A stretch of DNA of 64,000 nt from Clostridia bacterium (lineage in GTDB: Bacteria > Bacillota > Clostridia > Christensenellales > SZUA-584): NCBI GenBank assembly GCA_003249555.1, contig QKIQ01000095.1, positions 35,873-99,872 on the forward strand, read 5' to 3'. The position numbers were made by a program, and so were the translations under genes. The notes below the pieces were generated by a model. The model was not told the DNA's origin. It made no database searches and saw only the letters and a list, made by a program, of their open reading frames with translations. Shown in pieces: positions 45,650 to 55,699 of this stretch; position 1 is the first letter of the stretch, and every line of letters begins with the position of its first letter.

Positions 45650-46717
45650 TCATTTTCTTATTCCTAGTGCTTGATTGATGAGCTCAGCTACCAAATACCT
45701 GGTTTTATCCCATATCAGAGATTCAAACTCCGCATCATCGTGCGGCACAGCGCCGTTGCCTGTCGGCGTAAGTTCTACACAAAATCCCGGGCGCGAAAAT
45801 TCCTGCCGGAACCAGTTCTCGAATCCGGCGCCATATACTGCAGCATCTTCTGATACGGGCATCAGATCGTAACCTGTCACATCAGACATCGTCTGCGCGA
45901 TAGACGAGCTGGCCTCAATACTGTTTTGGGTTCCACTGTCCGCCCAGTAAATCACCTCGCCCTTGGTGTGGAAAGATGCGGCAAGCAAAAAGTCGTTTTC
46001 TTGGCATAGCGCCATCATTGCTTGCACCTCGGGTTCTGTGGCGGGCGCTGTCCCTTTATACATTTCTGAGCTCGGCACGTCTGTATTGCTTCTCTTTTCA
46101 TCCCAATGACATGGATATTGGCGGTTTAGATCAACTCCATTAATATTTGCTTTCCATTCAGAAAAGCTATCTTTAAGCATGTTCATAGACATTATTTTCT
46201 CTGGATCTTTCACAGCTTCTAATCCATTTTGCACGAGATTCACGCCGTCTGGATTAACCATTGGTACGATATAAACAGTGACATCATCTAATAAAGATTT
46301 GATATCATAATCACCGAAATCATTATCTGTCTCATAGCAACGCGCATATTCATCAATTACCTCCATTAGAAAAGTTGAGGATATATATTCGCGTGCGTGA
46401 TGTGCGCCTGCGAGCAGCACATTTTTTTCGCCCTTCCCGAGTTTTATTAACAAAAGCTCCCTCCCTTCAACAGACTCCCCTATGTTCTCTGCTGCGATCA
46501 AATCGGGATATGTTTCTGTCAGTCTTTTGGAGTCAATAAGCATTTGTTCGTAGCTATAGGTTTGACAAGGATTTACAATGTCTGCATGCATGCTCTTTTC
46601 TGTTGCTTTTTGAGGGATATCTTCCGAATCAAAAATAACCATATCTGGCTTTGGTGCAGCGCACGCAGACAAAACAATAATACAAAATAATGTTAATGCG
46701 AAGAATGTCTTTTTCAT
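45650..46717 (-). CDS. Zinc carboxypeptidase lipoprotein (M14)
   Basis: A 355-residue M14 peptidase with a lipoprotein signal peptide (lipobox LSAC, Cys19). Zinc ligands: His and Glu in AHHAREY near residue 105 and His in SFHTKGE near 250. NPDG and GVDLNRQYP are present, and the catalytic Glu is in CVELTPTG near 315. It fits the gamma-D-glutamyl-diaminopimelate endopeptidases acting on cell-wall peptides. GGGAAG precedes the ATG. It follows the response-regulator gene on the same strand by about 100 bases. Confidence 0.93.
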   Translation of the reverse strand: MKKTFFALTLFCIIVLSACAAPKPDMVIFDSEDIPQKATEKSMHADIVNPCQTYSYEQMLIDSKRLTETYPDLIAAENIGESVEGRELLLIKLGKGEKNVLLAGAHHAREYISSTFLMEVIDEYARCYETDNDFGDYDIKSLLDDVTVYIVPMVNPDGVNLVQNGLEAVKDPEKIMSMNMLKDSFSEWKANINGVDLNRQYPCHWDEKRSNTDVPSSEMYKGTAPATEPEVQAMMALCQENDFLLAASFHTKGEVIYWADSGTQNSIEASSSIAQTMSDVTGYDLMPVSEDAAVYGAGFENWFRQEFSRPGFCVELTPTGNGAVPHDDAEFESLIWDKTRYLVAELINQALGIRK

Positions 46718-46820
46718 AGCTTCCCTTTTTACCGTATTTTCAATGAATTATAACATTATTTACTACACGAAAAAAGAAAAATCAAAATAACGAATAAGGA
46801 CATTTATTGCGAATAATATA

Positions 46821-47498
46821 TCATGTCTTAAATATGTAACCGTATCCCCATACAGTCTCGATGTACTTATGATATGGTTTTATATTTTCACGAAGCGTTT
46901 TGATATGGGTGTCGACAGTACGGTCTGTACCAAAGAAATCTTCTCCCCATACATCTCTTAATATCATATCCCGCGAAAAAGCGCGGTTGTGGTTTTTGGC
47001 AAGAAAAACAAGCAGATTATATTCTTTGGGCGTAAGCAGTATGCCTTCCCCATCAATATAGACCATACGTGAGATGACATCGATACATAAGCCATCAAAA
47101 ACAAGGCGGCGGGGTGTATAATTTTGATGGTGCGCGCTGTGACGCAGCAGCACATGTATTCGTGCCATAAGCACCTTGCACGAATAAGGGATGCTTAAAA
47201 AATCGTCTATACCGAGATCGAAGAAAAAAAGTTTCAGTTCTTCGCTTGCATCTCTAGACAAAATGATGATTGGCGTCTGCGAGCTTTTTCGGATCTGCCG
47301 ACAGACGTGCCATGCGTTCAGCTCCTCAAGATCCGCATTCATCACAACAGTATTATAGTCATGACGTCTGAACAGTTTTAATGCGGCGATACCGTCGGCG
47401 GCTTCGTCAACGATAAAGTTTTCTATTGCTGCGTGCGTTTTTATCGTTGATCTCAAATCTGTTGCCGGATCGACGATTAATAAGCGGATTTCACTCAT
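46821..47498 (-). CDS. OmpR-family response regulator with degenerate receiver
   Basis: A 225-residue protein with an N-terminal receiver-like domain and an OmpR-type winged helix from about 125 (LTPKEYNLLVFLAKNHNRAFSR; RTVDTHIKTLRENI). Compared with PhoP/OmpR, the phosphorylated Asp is Asn54 (TVVMNADL), the acidic pair is reduced to Asp10-Pro11, and the conserved Lys is Ile103 (LSIPYS). Ser81 remains. So phosphorylation by a kinase seems unlikely, and no histidine kinase is adjacent. AAGGA precedes the ATG. It may control the M14 peptidase gene downstream. Confidence 0.88.
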   Translation of the reverse strand: MSEIRLLIVDPATDLRSTIKTHAAIENFIVDEAADGIAALKLFRRHDYNTVVMNADLEELNAWHVCRQIRKSSQTPIIILSRDASEELKLFFFDLGIDDFLSIPYSCKVLMARIHVLLRHSAHHQNYTPRRLVFDGLCIDVISRMVYIDGEGILLTPKEYNLLVFLAKNHNRAFSRDMILRDVWGEDFFGTDRTVDTHIKTLRENIKPYHKYIETVWGYGYIFKT

Positions 47499-47813
47499 TT
47501 TTCGGATCCTTTTCTTTCAGTTTGAATCACTCACGTAGCGTATGAAAATTTCTCTGGATGTATAAATATGATAATAATTATTGTATACCAATCGTAAAAT
47601 AGAAGCAAGTGGTGAAAAGATTATTGTGAAAAATGTGATGATTTTGTGAGCAAAAGGATGACATTGTGTTAAATATTATGCCTAAAACCAGATTCGAAGC
47701 AGTCAAAATATGAAATCTCATCATTTTTTTATAACAATGCTTTGATAAAATATCAGCATACCATGAATACACTTTCATCATACTGTCAAAAAAACGCGCT
47801 TGGAGGTAATAAA
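47499..47813. other. 315-bp intergenic region between the response regulator and the hydrogenase operon
   Basis: AT-rich divergent control region. It must hold the promoters of both directions. The stretch 47757-47766 contains TAAAAT-like -10 candidates, but no convincing pair with a -35 box is seen. TTGTGAA half-sites occur near 47622, reminiscent of Rex half-sites, without the second arm. Confidence 0.4.
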
Positions 47814-48326
47814 ATGAGTACAAAACCTGTCAAAGCCAAGGATGGCTGCTGCAAGGAATGCAACGACGACAAATTTGCTGCCATTGCCAATGTGATCGAT
47901 TTGTACAAGGATAAGGAAGGGAGTCTGATACAGATTCTCCATCTTGCCCAGCAGATTTACGGCTATCTTCCATTGGACGTTCAGGTCTTCATTGCCGATT
48001 CTCTAAAAATACCTCTTTCAGAGGTTTCCGGTGTGGTGACATTTTATTCGTTTTTCTCTACTGAGCCAAGAGGCCGGCATACCATCCGTGTGTGCTTAGG
48101 AACGGCCTGTTACGTGAGGGGCGGTAAAAAAATCGTGGAAAGCCTAAAGGAAAAGCTGGATGTGGATATAGGCGGCACTACCAAGGACGGGAAATTCACT
48201 TTTGAGGTTGCAAGATGTATTGGCGCTTGCGGGCTTGCTCCGGCCATGATGATAGACGATGTTGTCTATAAACAGGTCAATGTCAACAAGCTGAATGCGA
48301 TTCTCGCCCAATATGATAACGAATAA
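47814..48326 (+). CDS. hydC: NuoE/HydC-like [2Fe-2S] subunit of the hydrogenase
   Basis: A 170-residue NuoE-type subunit that carries a thioredoxin-like [2Fe-2S] domain. Cluster ligands are in VCLGTACYVRG and RCIGACGLAPAMM; the N-terminus adds a GCCKEC motif that is unusual. It passes electrons between the NADH-binding NuoF-like subunit and the hydrogenase. TGGAGG seven bases before the ATG at 47814 decides the start. First gene of the operon. Confidence 0.93.
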   Translation: MSTKPVKAKDGCCKECNDDKFAAIANVIDLYKDKEGSLIQILHLAQQIYGYLPLDVQVFIADSLKIPLSEVSGVVTFYSFFSTEPRGRHTIRVCLGTACYVRGGKKIVESLKEKLDVDIGGTTKDGKFTFEVARCIGACGLAPAMMIDDVVYKQVNVNKLNAILAQYDNE

Positions 48327-48339
48327 GGAGGTGAACCGG

Positions 48340-48741
48340 ATGAAAACAGGCAAGATTAAAACAATAGACCAGTTGAAAGAGATAAAAGAAAGATATCATT
48401 CTGAATTGGAAAAGTTCAAATACCGGATATTTGTCTGCAGCGGCGCAGGCTGTGTATCGTCTAACTGCGGGCTTGTGCGGGACGCCGTCTTAAGTGAACT
48501 GATGAATTTTGGAATGCAGAATCAAGTCAAGGTGTTTGAAACCGGCTGTATGGGAACATGTGCGGTGGGTCCCGTTATGCTTGTGATGCCGGATAAGGTT
48601 TTTTATACCGAACTCGACGAAGAAAAAGCCAGAAGAATTGTTAGGACACATATCAAAAAAGGCCAAACGGTTGTTTTGACCATTCACTTGGAGAACATGT
48701 TCCGAATATCGAGGACATCAATTTCTTTAAAAAGCAAGTGA
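48340..48741 (+). CDS. NuoF-like subunit, N-terminal [2Fe-2S] fragment (frame broken)
   Basis: A 133-codon frame starting with AAGGAGGTG before the ATG. It encodes the thioredoxin-like [2Fe-2S] domain with FVCSGAGCVSSNC and FETGCMGTCAVGPV, which in HydB-type proteins is joined to NuoF. The NuoF-type linker continues in another frame (GEHVPNIEDINFFKKQ at 48690-48737), so a single-base change around the T4 run at 48674-48677 is likely. One extra T would give a continuous reading. The stop TGA overlaps the GTG of the next frame. Confidence 0.85.
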   Translation: MKTGKIKTIDQLKEIKERYHSELEKFKYRIFVCSGAGCVSSNCGLVRDAVLSELMNFGMQNQVKVFETGCMGTCAVGPVMLVMPDKVFYTELDEEKARRIVRTHIKKGQTVVLTIHLENMFRISRTSISLKSK

Positions 48742-51092
48742 AAATTGCGCTGCGAAACTGCGGTTCCATGGAATACGCGGACATTGAGGCATATATATCG
48801 CGCGATGGCTATTTTGCCGCGTATAAAGCGTTTAAGGATATGACACCGGAAACAGTGGTGCAGGAGGTTAAAACGTCTGGCATCAAGGGGCGCGGCGGCG
48901 CAGGCTTTCCCACCGGTATCAAATGGGACGCGGCGCAGAAGCAGCAAAGCGAGAGTAAATATATTGTCTGCAACGCGGATGAAGGTGATCCGGGCGCTTT
49001 CATGGATAGGAGCATTATCGAAGGCGATCCGCACACGGTTATTGAAGGTGTGATGATCGGCGGATATGCCATTGGCGCCTCAATGGGATATATCTACGTA
49101 CGTGCTGAATATCCCATCGCGGTGGAAAGAATGACGGCTGCGATTGAGGATGCCAGAAACAGAGGATTGCTCGGGGAAAATATTTTCGGCAGCGGTTTTT
49201 CTTTTGATATCGAGCTGAGAATCGGCGCTGGCGCATTTGTTTGCGGCGAGGAGACATCGCTTATGGCGTCTATCGAGGGGCATCGCGGCGAACCCAAGCA
49301 AAAACCGCCCTTCCCGTTTCAGAGAGGGCTGTTCGGCAAGCCCACAATAATTAACAATGTGGAGACACTGGCAAGCATTCCGATGATCATATTGAGCGGC
49401 GGCAAGTGGTACACGCAGTTCGGCACAGAAAAGAGCAAGGGAACAAAAGTCTTCGCGCTAGCGGGCGACGTGATGAACACGGGTATCGTTGAGGTGCCTA
49501 TCGGCATACCGCTAGGCGATATTATATTTGAAATCGGCGGCGGCACTGCCAACAAAAAGAAGTTCAAATCTGCGCAGATCGGCGGCCCTTCGGGAGGCTG
49601 TATTACAACGGATAACCTGAATGTACCCACTGATTATGAGCCTTTAAAGGAGCTTGGTGCGATTATGGGCTCGGGCGGGCTCATCGTGATGAACGAGGAT
49701 GCCTGTATGGTTGACACCGCACGGTTCTTTATGGATTTCATTAAGGATGAATCCTGCGGCAAATGCACTGCATGCCGTATCGGCACCAAGCGAATGCTAG
49801 AGATCTTGGAGCGCATCACGCAGGGTGAAGGTGAAGAAGGCGATGTGGAGCTGCTGATAGAGCTGGGCGAAACAATACAGGAAACGGCGATGTGCGGCCT
49901 TGGGCAAACAGCTCCGAACCCTGTGCTGTCCACTATCAAATATTTTAGGGAAGAGTATGATGAGCATATCAGAAATAAGTATTGCCGCGCGGGCGTTTGC
50001 AGCGAGCTGTTTATTTCGCCGTGCGAGAACACCTGCCCCGCCAATGTCAACGTTCCTGGATATATGTCGCTTATCGCGGCAGGTCGTTTTATCGATGCGT
50101 ATAAGCTAATTCGTCAGGAAAACCCCTTCCCCGCTGTATGCGGGCGAATCTGCACACGCCCCTGTGAAAGCAAGTGCCGCAGGCGTACCGTAGACGAAGC
50201 ACTGGCCATCTGCGATCTCAAACGGTTTGTGGCGGATTATGCGATAAACAGCGGTAAAAATGCCTATCAAACGGATGTGGTGTTTCCTAAAAACGGAAAG
50301 AGCGTGGCTGTCATTGGCGCGGGCGCTTCCGGCCTGACTTGCGCGTATTATCTGGCTCGTATCGGTTACGACGTGGATGTATTCGAATCACACGATACTG
50401 CCGGCGGCGTGCTGGTATATGGCATTCCGGAATACCGGCTGCCAAAAGACGTGCTGGATCATGAAATTAAGCTCATTGAGCAGGAAGGCGTGAGGATTCG
50501 CCTGAACACCGAAGTGGGCCGCGACATCATGTTTAAAGAGCTCAAAGCGACGTATGACGCGATCTATATCGCTACAGGCACACAGCTTCCGCAAAAGATA
50601 AACGTGCCAGGAGAAAGCCTGCCCGGTGTGATTCACGGAATTAAGTTTTTGAAAAAAGCCAATACGCATGCGCCGATCGACATGGGCAAGAACGTGGTTG
50701 TAATCGGCGGAGGTAACACGGCAATCGATTCTGCGAGGACGGCACTCAGACTGGGGGCTGAAAAAGTCAGCATATTGTACCGACGCACTTGCGATTCGAT
50801 GCCGGCGTACGAACAGGAGATACAAGAAGCCATTGAAGAAGGCATCGAAATTTTACCACTGGCAGCACCTTTGCGTTTTATCCCGGGGCCGGATGGTAGA
50901 GTGTCAAAAATCGAATGCATAAAGATGTGTTTGGGTGAGTTCGATTCCTCATGCCGCAGACGCAGCGTTTTTGTGGAAGAATCAAACTTCTTCATCGATA
51001 CTGCCAGTTTGCGGACTTCCCGTTTATCGGAAAAGACGAAATTGGCCTCACACCGTGGGGTACGTTTATCACGCAAGGCGATACGCAAATGA
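48738..51092 (+). CDS. hydB: NuoF-like NADH-binding subunit fused to GltD-like flavoprotein (middle fragment)
   Basis: The main part of a fused HydB-type subunit. It has FMN/NADH sites (GRGGAGFPTGIKW, NADEGDPGAFMD), the [4Fe-4S] motif ESCGKCTACRIGTKR, then a GltD-like region with PCENTCPANVNVPG, CGRICTRPCESKCRR, an FAD site VIGAGASGLTCAYYLA and an NAD(P) site VIGGGNTAIDSARTA. It likely couples NAD(P)H to ferredoxin and H2. The start GTG is a break point, not a natural N-terminus. After about residue 755 the frame reads nonsense (SRLSEKTKLASHRGV), while the proper C-terminus continues in another frame. Confidence 0.85.
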   Translation: MKIALRNCGSMEYADIEAYISRDGYFAAYKAFKDMTPETVVQEVKTSGIKGRGGAGFPTGIKWDAAQKQQSESKYIVCNADEGDPGAFMDRSIIEGDPHTVIEGVMIGGYAIGASMGYIYVRAEYPIAVERMTAAIEDARNRGLLGENIFGSGFSFDIELRIGAGAFVCGEETSLMASIEGHRGEPKQKPPFPFQRGLFGKPTIINNVETLASIPMIILSGGKWYTQFGTEKSKGTKVFALAGDVMNTGIVEVPIGIPLGDIIFEIGGGTANKKKFKSAQIGGPSGGCITTDNLNVPTDYEPLKELGAIMGSGGLIVMNEDACMVDTARFFMDFIKDESCGKCTACRIGTKRMLEILERITQGEGEEGDVELLIELGETIQETAMCGLGQTAPNPVLSTIKYFREEYDEHIRNKYCRAGVCSELFISPCENTCPANVNVPGYMSLIAAGRFIDAYKLIRQENPFPAVCGRICTRPCESKCRRRTVDEALAICDLKRFVADYAINSGKNAYQTDVVFPKNGKSVAVIGAGASGLTCAYYLARIGYDVDVFESHDTAGGVLVYGIPEYRLPKDVLDHEIKLIEQEGVRIRLNTEVGRDIMFKELKATYDAIYIATGTQLPQKINVPGESLPGVIHGIKFLKKANTHAPIDMGKNVVVIGGGNTAIDSARTALRLGAEKVSILYRRTCDSMPAYEQEIQEAIEEGIEILPLAAPLRFIPGPDGRVSKIECIKMCLGEFDSSCRRRSVFVEESNFFIDTASLRTSRLSEKTKLASHRGVRLSRKAIRK

Positions 51093-51409
51093 CGACGATG
51101 GAAGGCGTATTTGCTGGCGGTGACGTGACGCGTGGTCCGGACGAAGTGATAAGAGCTATTGCAGACGGCAAAAAGGCCGCCGTATCGATTGATAAATATC
51201 TTGGCGGAAAAGGGCATCTCAATAAAGGCGAACCGATAGATATACCGGAAATCTCGGATGAGGATGAGATTGTGGCTCATGGCCGGTTCGATATTGAGAT
51301 ACTTGATCCCGAAACGCGAAAAGATTCGTTTGAAGAAGTAATTAAGGGTTATCATAAGCTCAACGCCATGGCAGAAGCGATGCGCTGTCTGCATTGTGAA
51401 AGGAGGTAG
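50951..51409 (+). CDS. GltD-like flavoprotein, C-terminal fragment
   Basis: This frame, real from about 51006, carries the end of the fused subunit: QFADFPFIGKDEIGLTPWG, then the FAD-binding GVFAGGDVTRGPDEVIRAIADGKKAA, and a tail that ends CLHCERR. It restores the GltD pattern after the break at about 51003. The usual stretch between FxxD and GQ (VIPAIG-like) is missing, so a loss of about 20 bases (3n+1) is likely. No ribosome binding site of its own is seen. It ends seven bases before the hydrogenase ATG. Confidence 0.75.
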   Translation: MPQTQRFCGRIKLLHRYCQFADFPFIGKDEIGLTPWGTFITQGDTQMTTMEGVFAGGDVTRGPDEVIRAIADGKKAAVSIDKYLGGKGHLNKGEPIDIPEISDEDEIVAHGRFDIEILDPETRKDSFEEVIKGYHKLNAMAEAMRCLHCERR

Positions 51410-51415
51410 TCATTG

Positions 51416-53440
51416 ATGGTCAATTTACAGATTAACGGCCGTCCGGTCACTGTCCCCAAAGATTATACCATCATGGAAGCAGCCAAAACGGTAGGAATTA
51501 TAATACCGGGGCTTTGCCAGATGGATGGTGTTCACCAGTTTGGTTCCTGCCGCATATGCGTTGTGGAAGTGAAGGGCGCAAAAACATTGCAAGCTTCTTG
51601 CCTTGCCAAAGTCGCCGAAGGCATGGTGGTGGAAACAAATACGGAAAAGGTGAGAAACGCACGACGTGTGCTCTATGAGCTGCTGCTTTCCGATCATGAT
51701 AAAGACTGCTTAAGCTGCACGAGGAACCAGAGCTGCGAGCTACAGGAGCTTGGGAAAATTCTCGGTGTTTCCGAATCGCGCTTTAACGGTGAGCATTCAG
51801 AGTTTAACCTCGATTCTTCCGTATCCATCACGCGCAACATGTCAAAATGCGTGCTGTGCAGACGCTGTGTGACGGTCTGCAACGATATTCAGGGAACGGG
51901 CATACTCAACGCACAAAATCGCGGTTTCCAGACAGTGATCGGCCCGGCAATGGATTTAAAGCTCGGTACCGTCAACTGCGTGTTTTGCGGCCAGTGTACT
52001 GTGGTGTGCCCGGTGGGCGCGCTTAAGGAAACCGATGCCATAAAGCCAGTGTGGAAGGCGCTCAGCGACAAAAAGATAAGATGCGTGGTACAGGTGGCCC
52101 CCGCAATCCGTGTGGCGATTGGTGAAGAGTTTGGATATGACCCCGGCGCACGTGTGACGGGCAAACTGGCACAGGCGCTGTCTACACTCGGTTTTGACGA
52201 CATATTCGATACGAATTTTGCCGCCGATCTGACAATTATGGAGGAAGGCACGGAGTTTTTGACACGTGTGAAGAAGGCCCTCACAGGCGGTGAAACGACG
52301 CTGCCGATGATCACGTCGTGCAGCCCCGGATGGATCAAATACATTGAGCATATGTATCCTGACCTTCTCCCCCATCTATCAACGTGCAAATCGCCGCACA
52401 CCATGTTGGGTGCGCTTGTTAAATCGTTCTATGCTGAAAAAGTCGGCTGCGACCCAAAGGATATGTACGTGGTGTCTGTGATGCCGTGTACAGCCAAAAA
52501 ATTTGAAGTTGCTCGACACGAGATGTGCAACAACGATGTGCCAAATGTGGATGCTGTGCTTACCACAAGAGAGCTTGGACAAATGGTACGCGAATCGGGT
52601 ATCGATTTTTCAATGCTTGATGATCGTGAGTTCGATCATCCGCTAGGGCTGTCATCGGGTGCTGCAGACATCTTTGGTGTAACAGGCGGCGTGATGGAAG
52701 CCGCGCTGCGCACCGTATACGAGCTTGTTACGGGACGCGAGCTGCCGTTTGACAAACTGCACGTGACACCTATTGTGGGTCTTGAACAGATAAAAACGGC
52801 GGAACTAAAATTTGAAGATGTGCTGCCTGAATATATGTTTCTTGAAGGTGTTGTTGTGAAGGTGGCTGTTACGAGCGGTCTTTCTGGTGCAAAGGTACTC
52901 ATGGATCAGCTTAAAAATGGCGAATCGTCATACCATTTTATCGAGGTTATGGGCTGCCCGGGAGGATGTATTATGGGCGGCGGCCAGCCAAGAACAAAAG
53001 ATCCCGATGTGCGTGAAAAACGTTTGCGGGGGGTTTACGATGAGGATGAAGCCAAACCGATACGCAAGTCTCATGAGAATCCGTCAATTAAAAAGCTTTA
53101 CGAGGAATACCTGGAATTCCCCAACAGCCATGTTTCACACAAACTGCTGCACACGCATTATATTAAGCGCGGACGTTTCAATGAGTATTTGGAAGACGAA
53201 TATGTAAATGAAGAGGTGATCCCTATGACAGAAACAAAAAAAACGTATTCAAAACAGGTACAAAAAAAAACGGCTCAGGAACGCGCATCCAGGCGGGTTC
53301 ATGATGATTTAGACTCGGTAAAAATGATGGCCTTGGAAGCTGAAATTACTCGTCTCAAGCAGGAGTTGAATGACTCTCAGGAGACAGTTGAAATCTTAAA
53401 AGATGTGATGAGTGATTACGCAAGAAAACCTAAAAGATAA
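51416..53440 (+). CDS. hydA: [FeFe]-hydrogenase catalytic subunit HydA
   Basis: A 674-residue enzyme that makes or uses H2. N-terminal [2Fe-2S] site is CQMDGVHQFGSCRIC; a His-Cys3 [4Fe-4S] site is HDKDCLSCTRNQSC; two ferredoxin-type sites are CVLCRRCVTVC and CVFCGQCTVVC. H-cluster motifs L1 TSCSPGWIKY (near 300), L2 MPCTAKKFE (near 356) and L3 GCPGGCIMGGGQP (near 513) are complete. The small-subunit-like end is followed by about 80 extra residues with a coiled coil. GGAGG is nine bases before the ATG. Third intact subunit of the operon. Confidence 0.96.
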   Translation: MVNLQINGRPVTVPKDYTIMEAAKTVGIIIPGLCQMDGVHQFGSCRICVVEVKGAKTLQASCLAKVAEGMVVETNTEKVRNARRVLYELLLSDHDKDCLSCTRNQSCELQELGKILGVSESRFNGEHSEFNLDSSVSITRNMSKCVLCRRCVTVCNDIQGTGILNAQNRGFQTVIGPAMDLKLGTVNCVFCGQCTVVCPVGALKETDAIKPVWKALSDKKIRCVVQVAPAIRVAIGEEFGYDPGARVTGKLAQALSTLGFDDIFDTNFAADLTIMEEGTEFLTRVKKALTGGETTLPMITSCSPGWIKYIEHMYPDLLPHLSTCKSPHTMLGALVKSFYAEKVGCDPKDMYVVSVMPCTAKKFEVARHEMCNNDVPNVDAVLTTRELGQMVRESGIDFSMLDDREFDHPLGLSSGAADIFGVTGGVMEAALRTVYELVTGRELPFDKLHVTPIVGLEQIKTAELKFEDVLPEYMFLEGVVVKVAVTSGLSGAKVLMDQLKNGESSYHFIEVMGCPGGCIMGGGQPRTKDPDVREKRLRGVYDEDEAKPIRKSHENPSIKKLYEEYLEFPNSHVSHKLLHTHYIKRGRFNEYLEDEYVNEEVIPMTETKKTYSKQVQKKTAQERASRRVHDDLDSVKMMALEAEITRLKQELNDSQETVEILKDVMSDYARKPKR

Positions 53441-53486
53441 AATATTCCATGACTTGATAATACCGATCGGCCTTCATACTGTCAAA

Positions 53487-53518
53487 GAACCCCGATGCTG
53501 TTTAGGACATCGGGGTTC
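53487..53518. terminator. Strong inverted repeat after hydA
   Basis: GAACCCCGATG and CATCGGGGTTC form a perfect 11-pair stem with a 10-base loop. No T run follows on either strand, so it may be a terminator of low efficiency or an mRNA 3'-end stabiliser between hydA and the convergent spore gene. Confidence 0.55.
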
Positions 53519-53560
53519 GATTGATTACGCTGCTGTGCAGGGCGTCAGATGCGCTCATGC

Positions 53561-53695
53561 TCATTTTTTTTCGTTTATACCGAAAACATCCCGTGCACTT
53601 TCGGCTTGCGGATCATGCTTTATCTTTTTTGATCTGAATGTGCCATCATTTTTCTTGCCATTCCGTGTGCTTTTCATCTTATTGCTTTTTCCCAT
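53561..53695 (-). CDS. Small basic protein, CPC_1213-like
   Basis: A 44-residue Lys-rich protein (MGKSNKMKSTRNGKK...) with the segment HDPQAESARDVFG. That motif is what I recall of the small clostridial CPC_1213 family, probably spore-related. TGGAGG lies four bases before the ATG. It is too short for most gene callers. It sits beside other spore-protein genes. Confidence 0.65.
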   Translation of the reverse strand: MGKSNKMKSTRNGKKNDGTFRSKKIKHDPQAESARDVFGINEKK

Positions 53696-54026
53696 AGTTC
53701 CTCCATTTAACTTTTTGTATTTGAAACTTTACTGTTTGGCCGAGTATTGATTTTTTTGTCCAGCGCAGCAACACTATATTTTTGCTTTACTACCTCGAAA
53801 ATGGAAGCGTTTATACTGCTTTTTGTTAATTTCGTCATCTCAAGATTAGTATGGAGAACTGGCAAAAATAAATACATGCCGATACGATTGGTTTGATAAA
53901 TGCAAATCAAATATTATGTAATAAATAAATGGATATTTGGTTCAATTATGACTGTATAGCATTTAATTACATGTGTATTTTCCTAAGCACGCGGAAAAAA
54001 TAATGATATAAAAGGAGGTGAAAAAC
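53696..54026. other. 331-bp intergenic region before the spore protein gene
   Basis: AT-rich. It holds the control regions of the divergent CPC_1213-like and SASP genes. No clear forespore sigma-G promoter is recognised. A 67-codon open frame on the minus strand (53707-53910) has no convincing ribosome binding site. Confidence 0.4.
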
Positions 54027-54218
54027 ATGGCTTACAATCAGACATTAGTTCCTCAGTCTAAACAGCTGCTTAACAACATGAAGTATGAAGTGGCGAATGA
54101 AGTTGGCGTCAGTCTGAAACAGGGTTACAATGGTGACATTGCTGCGCGTGATGCTGGCAGAGTCGGCGGTAATATGGTTAAAAAGATGATCCAGTACGCT
54201 GAAAGCAACATGTCTTAA
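54027..54218 (+). CDS. Alpha/beta-type small acid-soluble spore protein
   Basis: A 63-residue SASP that coats and protects spore DNA. The germination-protease site is in KYEVANEVG, and the helix 2 motif is GYNGDIAARDAGRVGGNMVKKMI. AAAGGAGG precedes the ATG at 54027; a GTG three codons earlier overlaps that site. It shows that the organism forms spores. The gene stands alone with a terminator. Confidence 0.93.
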   Translation: MAYNQTLVPQSKQLLNNMKYEVANEVGVSLKQGYNGDIAARDAGRVGGNMVKKMIQYAESNMS

Positions 54219-54242
54219 AGCCTAAGATCATTAAAGCTTAAT

Positions 54243-54275
54243 AAAAAAAGAAGGGTGAAACACTCTTCTTTTTTT
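54243..54275. terminator. Bidirectional terminator between SASP and enolase genes
   Basis: AAGAAGGGTG and CACTCTTCTT form a stem (one G-T pair) flanked by A and T runs, so it serves the plus-strand SASP and the minus-strand eno. Confidence 0.85.
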
Positions 54276-54284
54276 GGGCTTCGT

Positions 54285-55643
<1,359 letters not shown>

Positions 55644-55699
55644 TTAATTCTACGATATATCTGTGAAGATTTACAAGGCTTTTTTAAGAAAAAGATAAA

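Noticed and set aside
47600..47700. TTGTGAA half-sites resembling a Rex operator before the hydrogenase operon
   Set aside because: The second arm needed for a Rex site is absent, so no operator is claimed.
47578..47823. An 81-codon minus-strand frame in the hydrogenase control region
   Set aside because: It overlaps the hydC start and ribosome site and shows no domain or ribosome binding site of its own.
53707..53910. A 67-codon minus-strand frame upstream of the CPC_1213-like gene
   Set aside because: A shorter version from an internal ATG has only a weak TGAG site, and no family is recognised. It was left out for lack of support.
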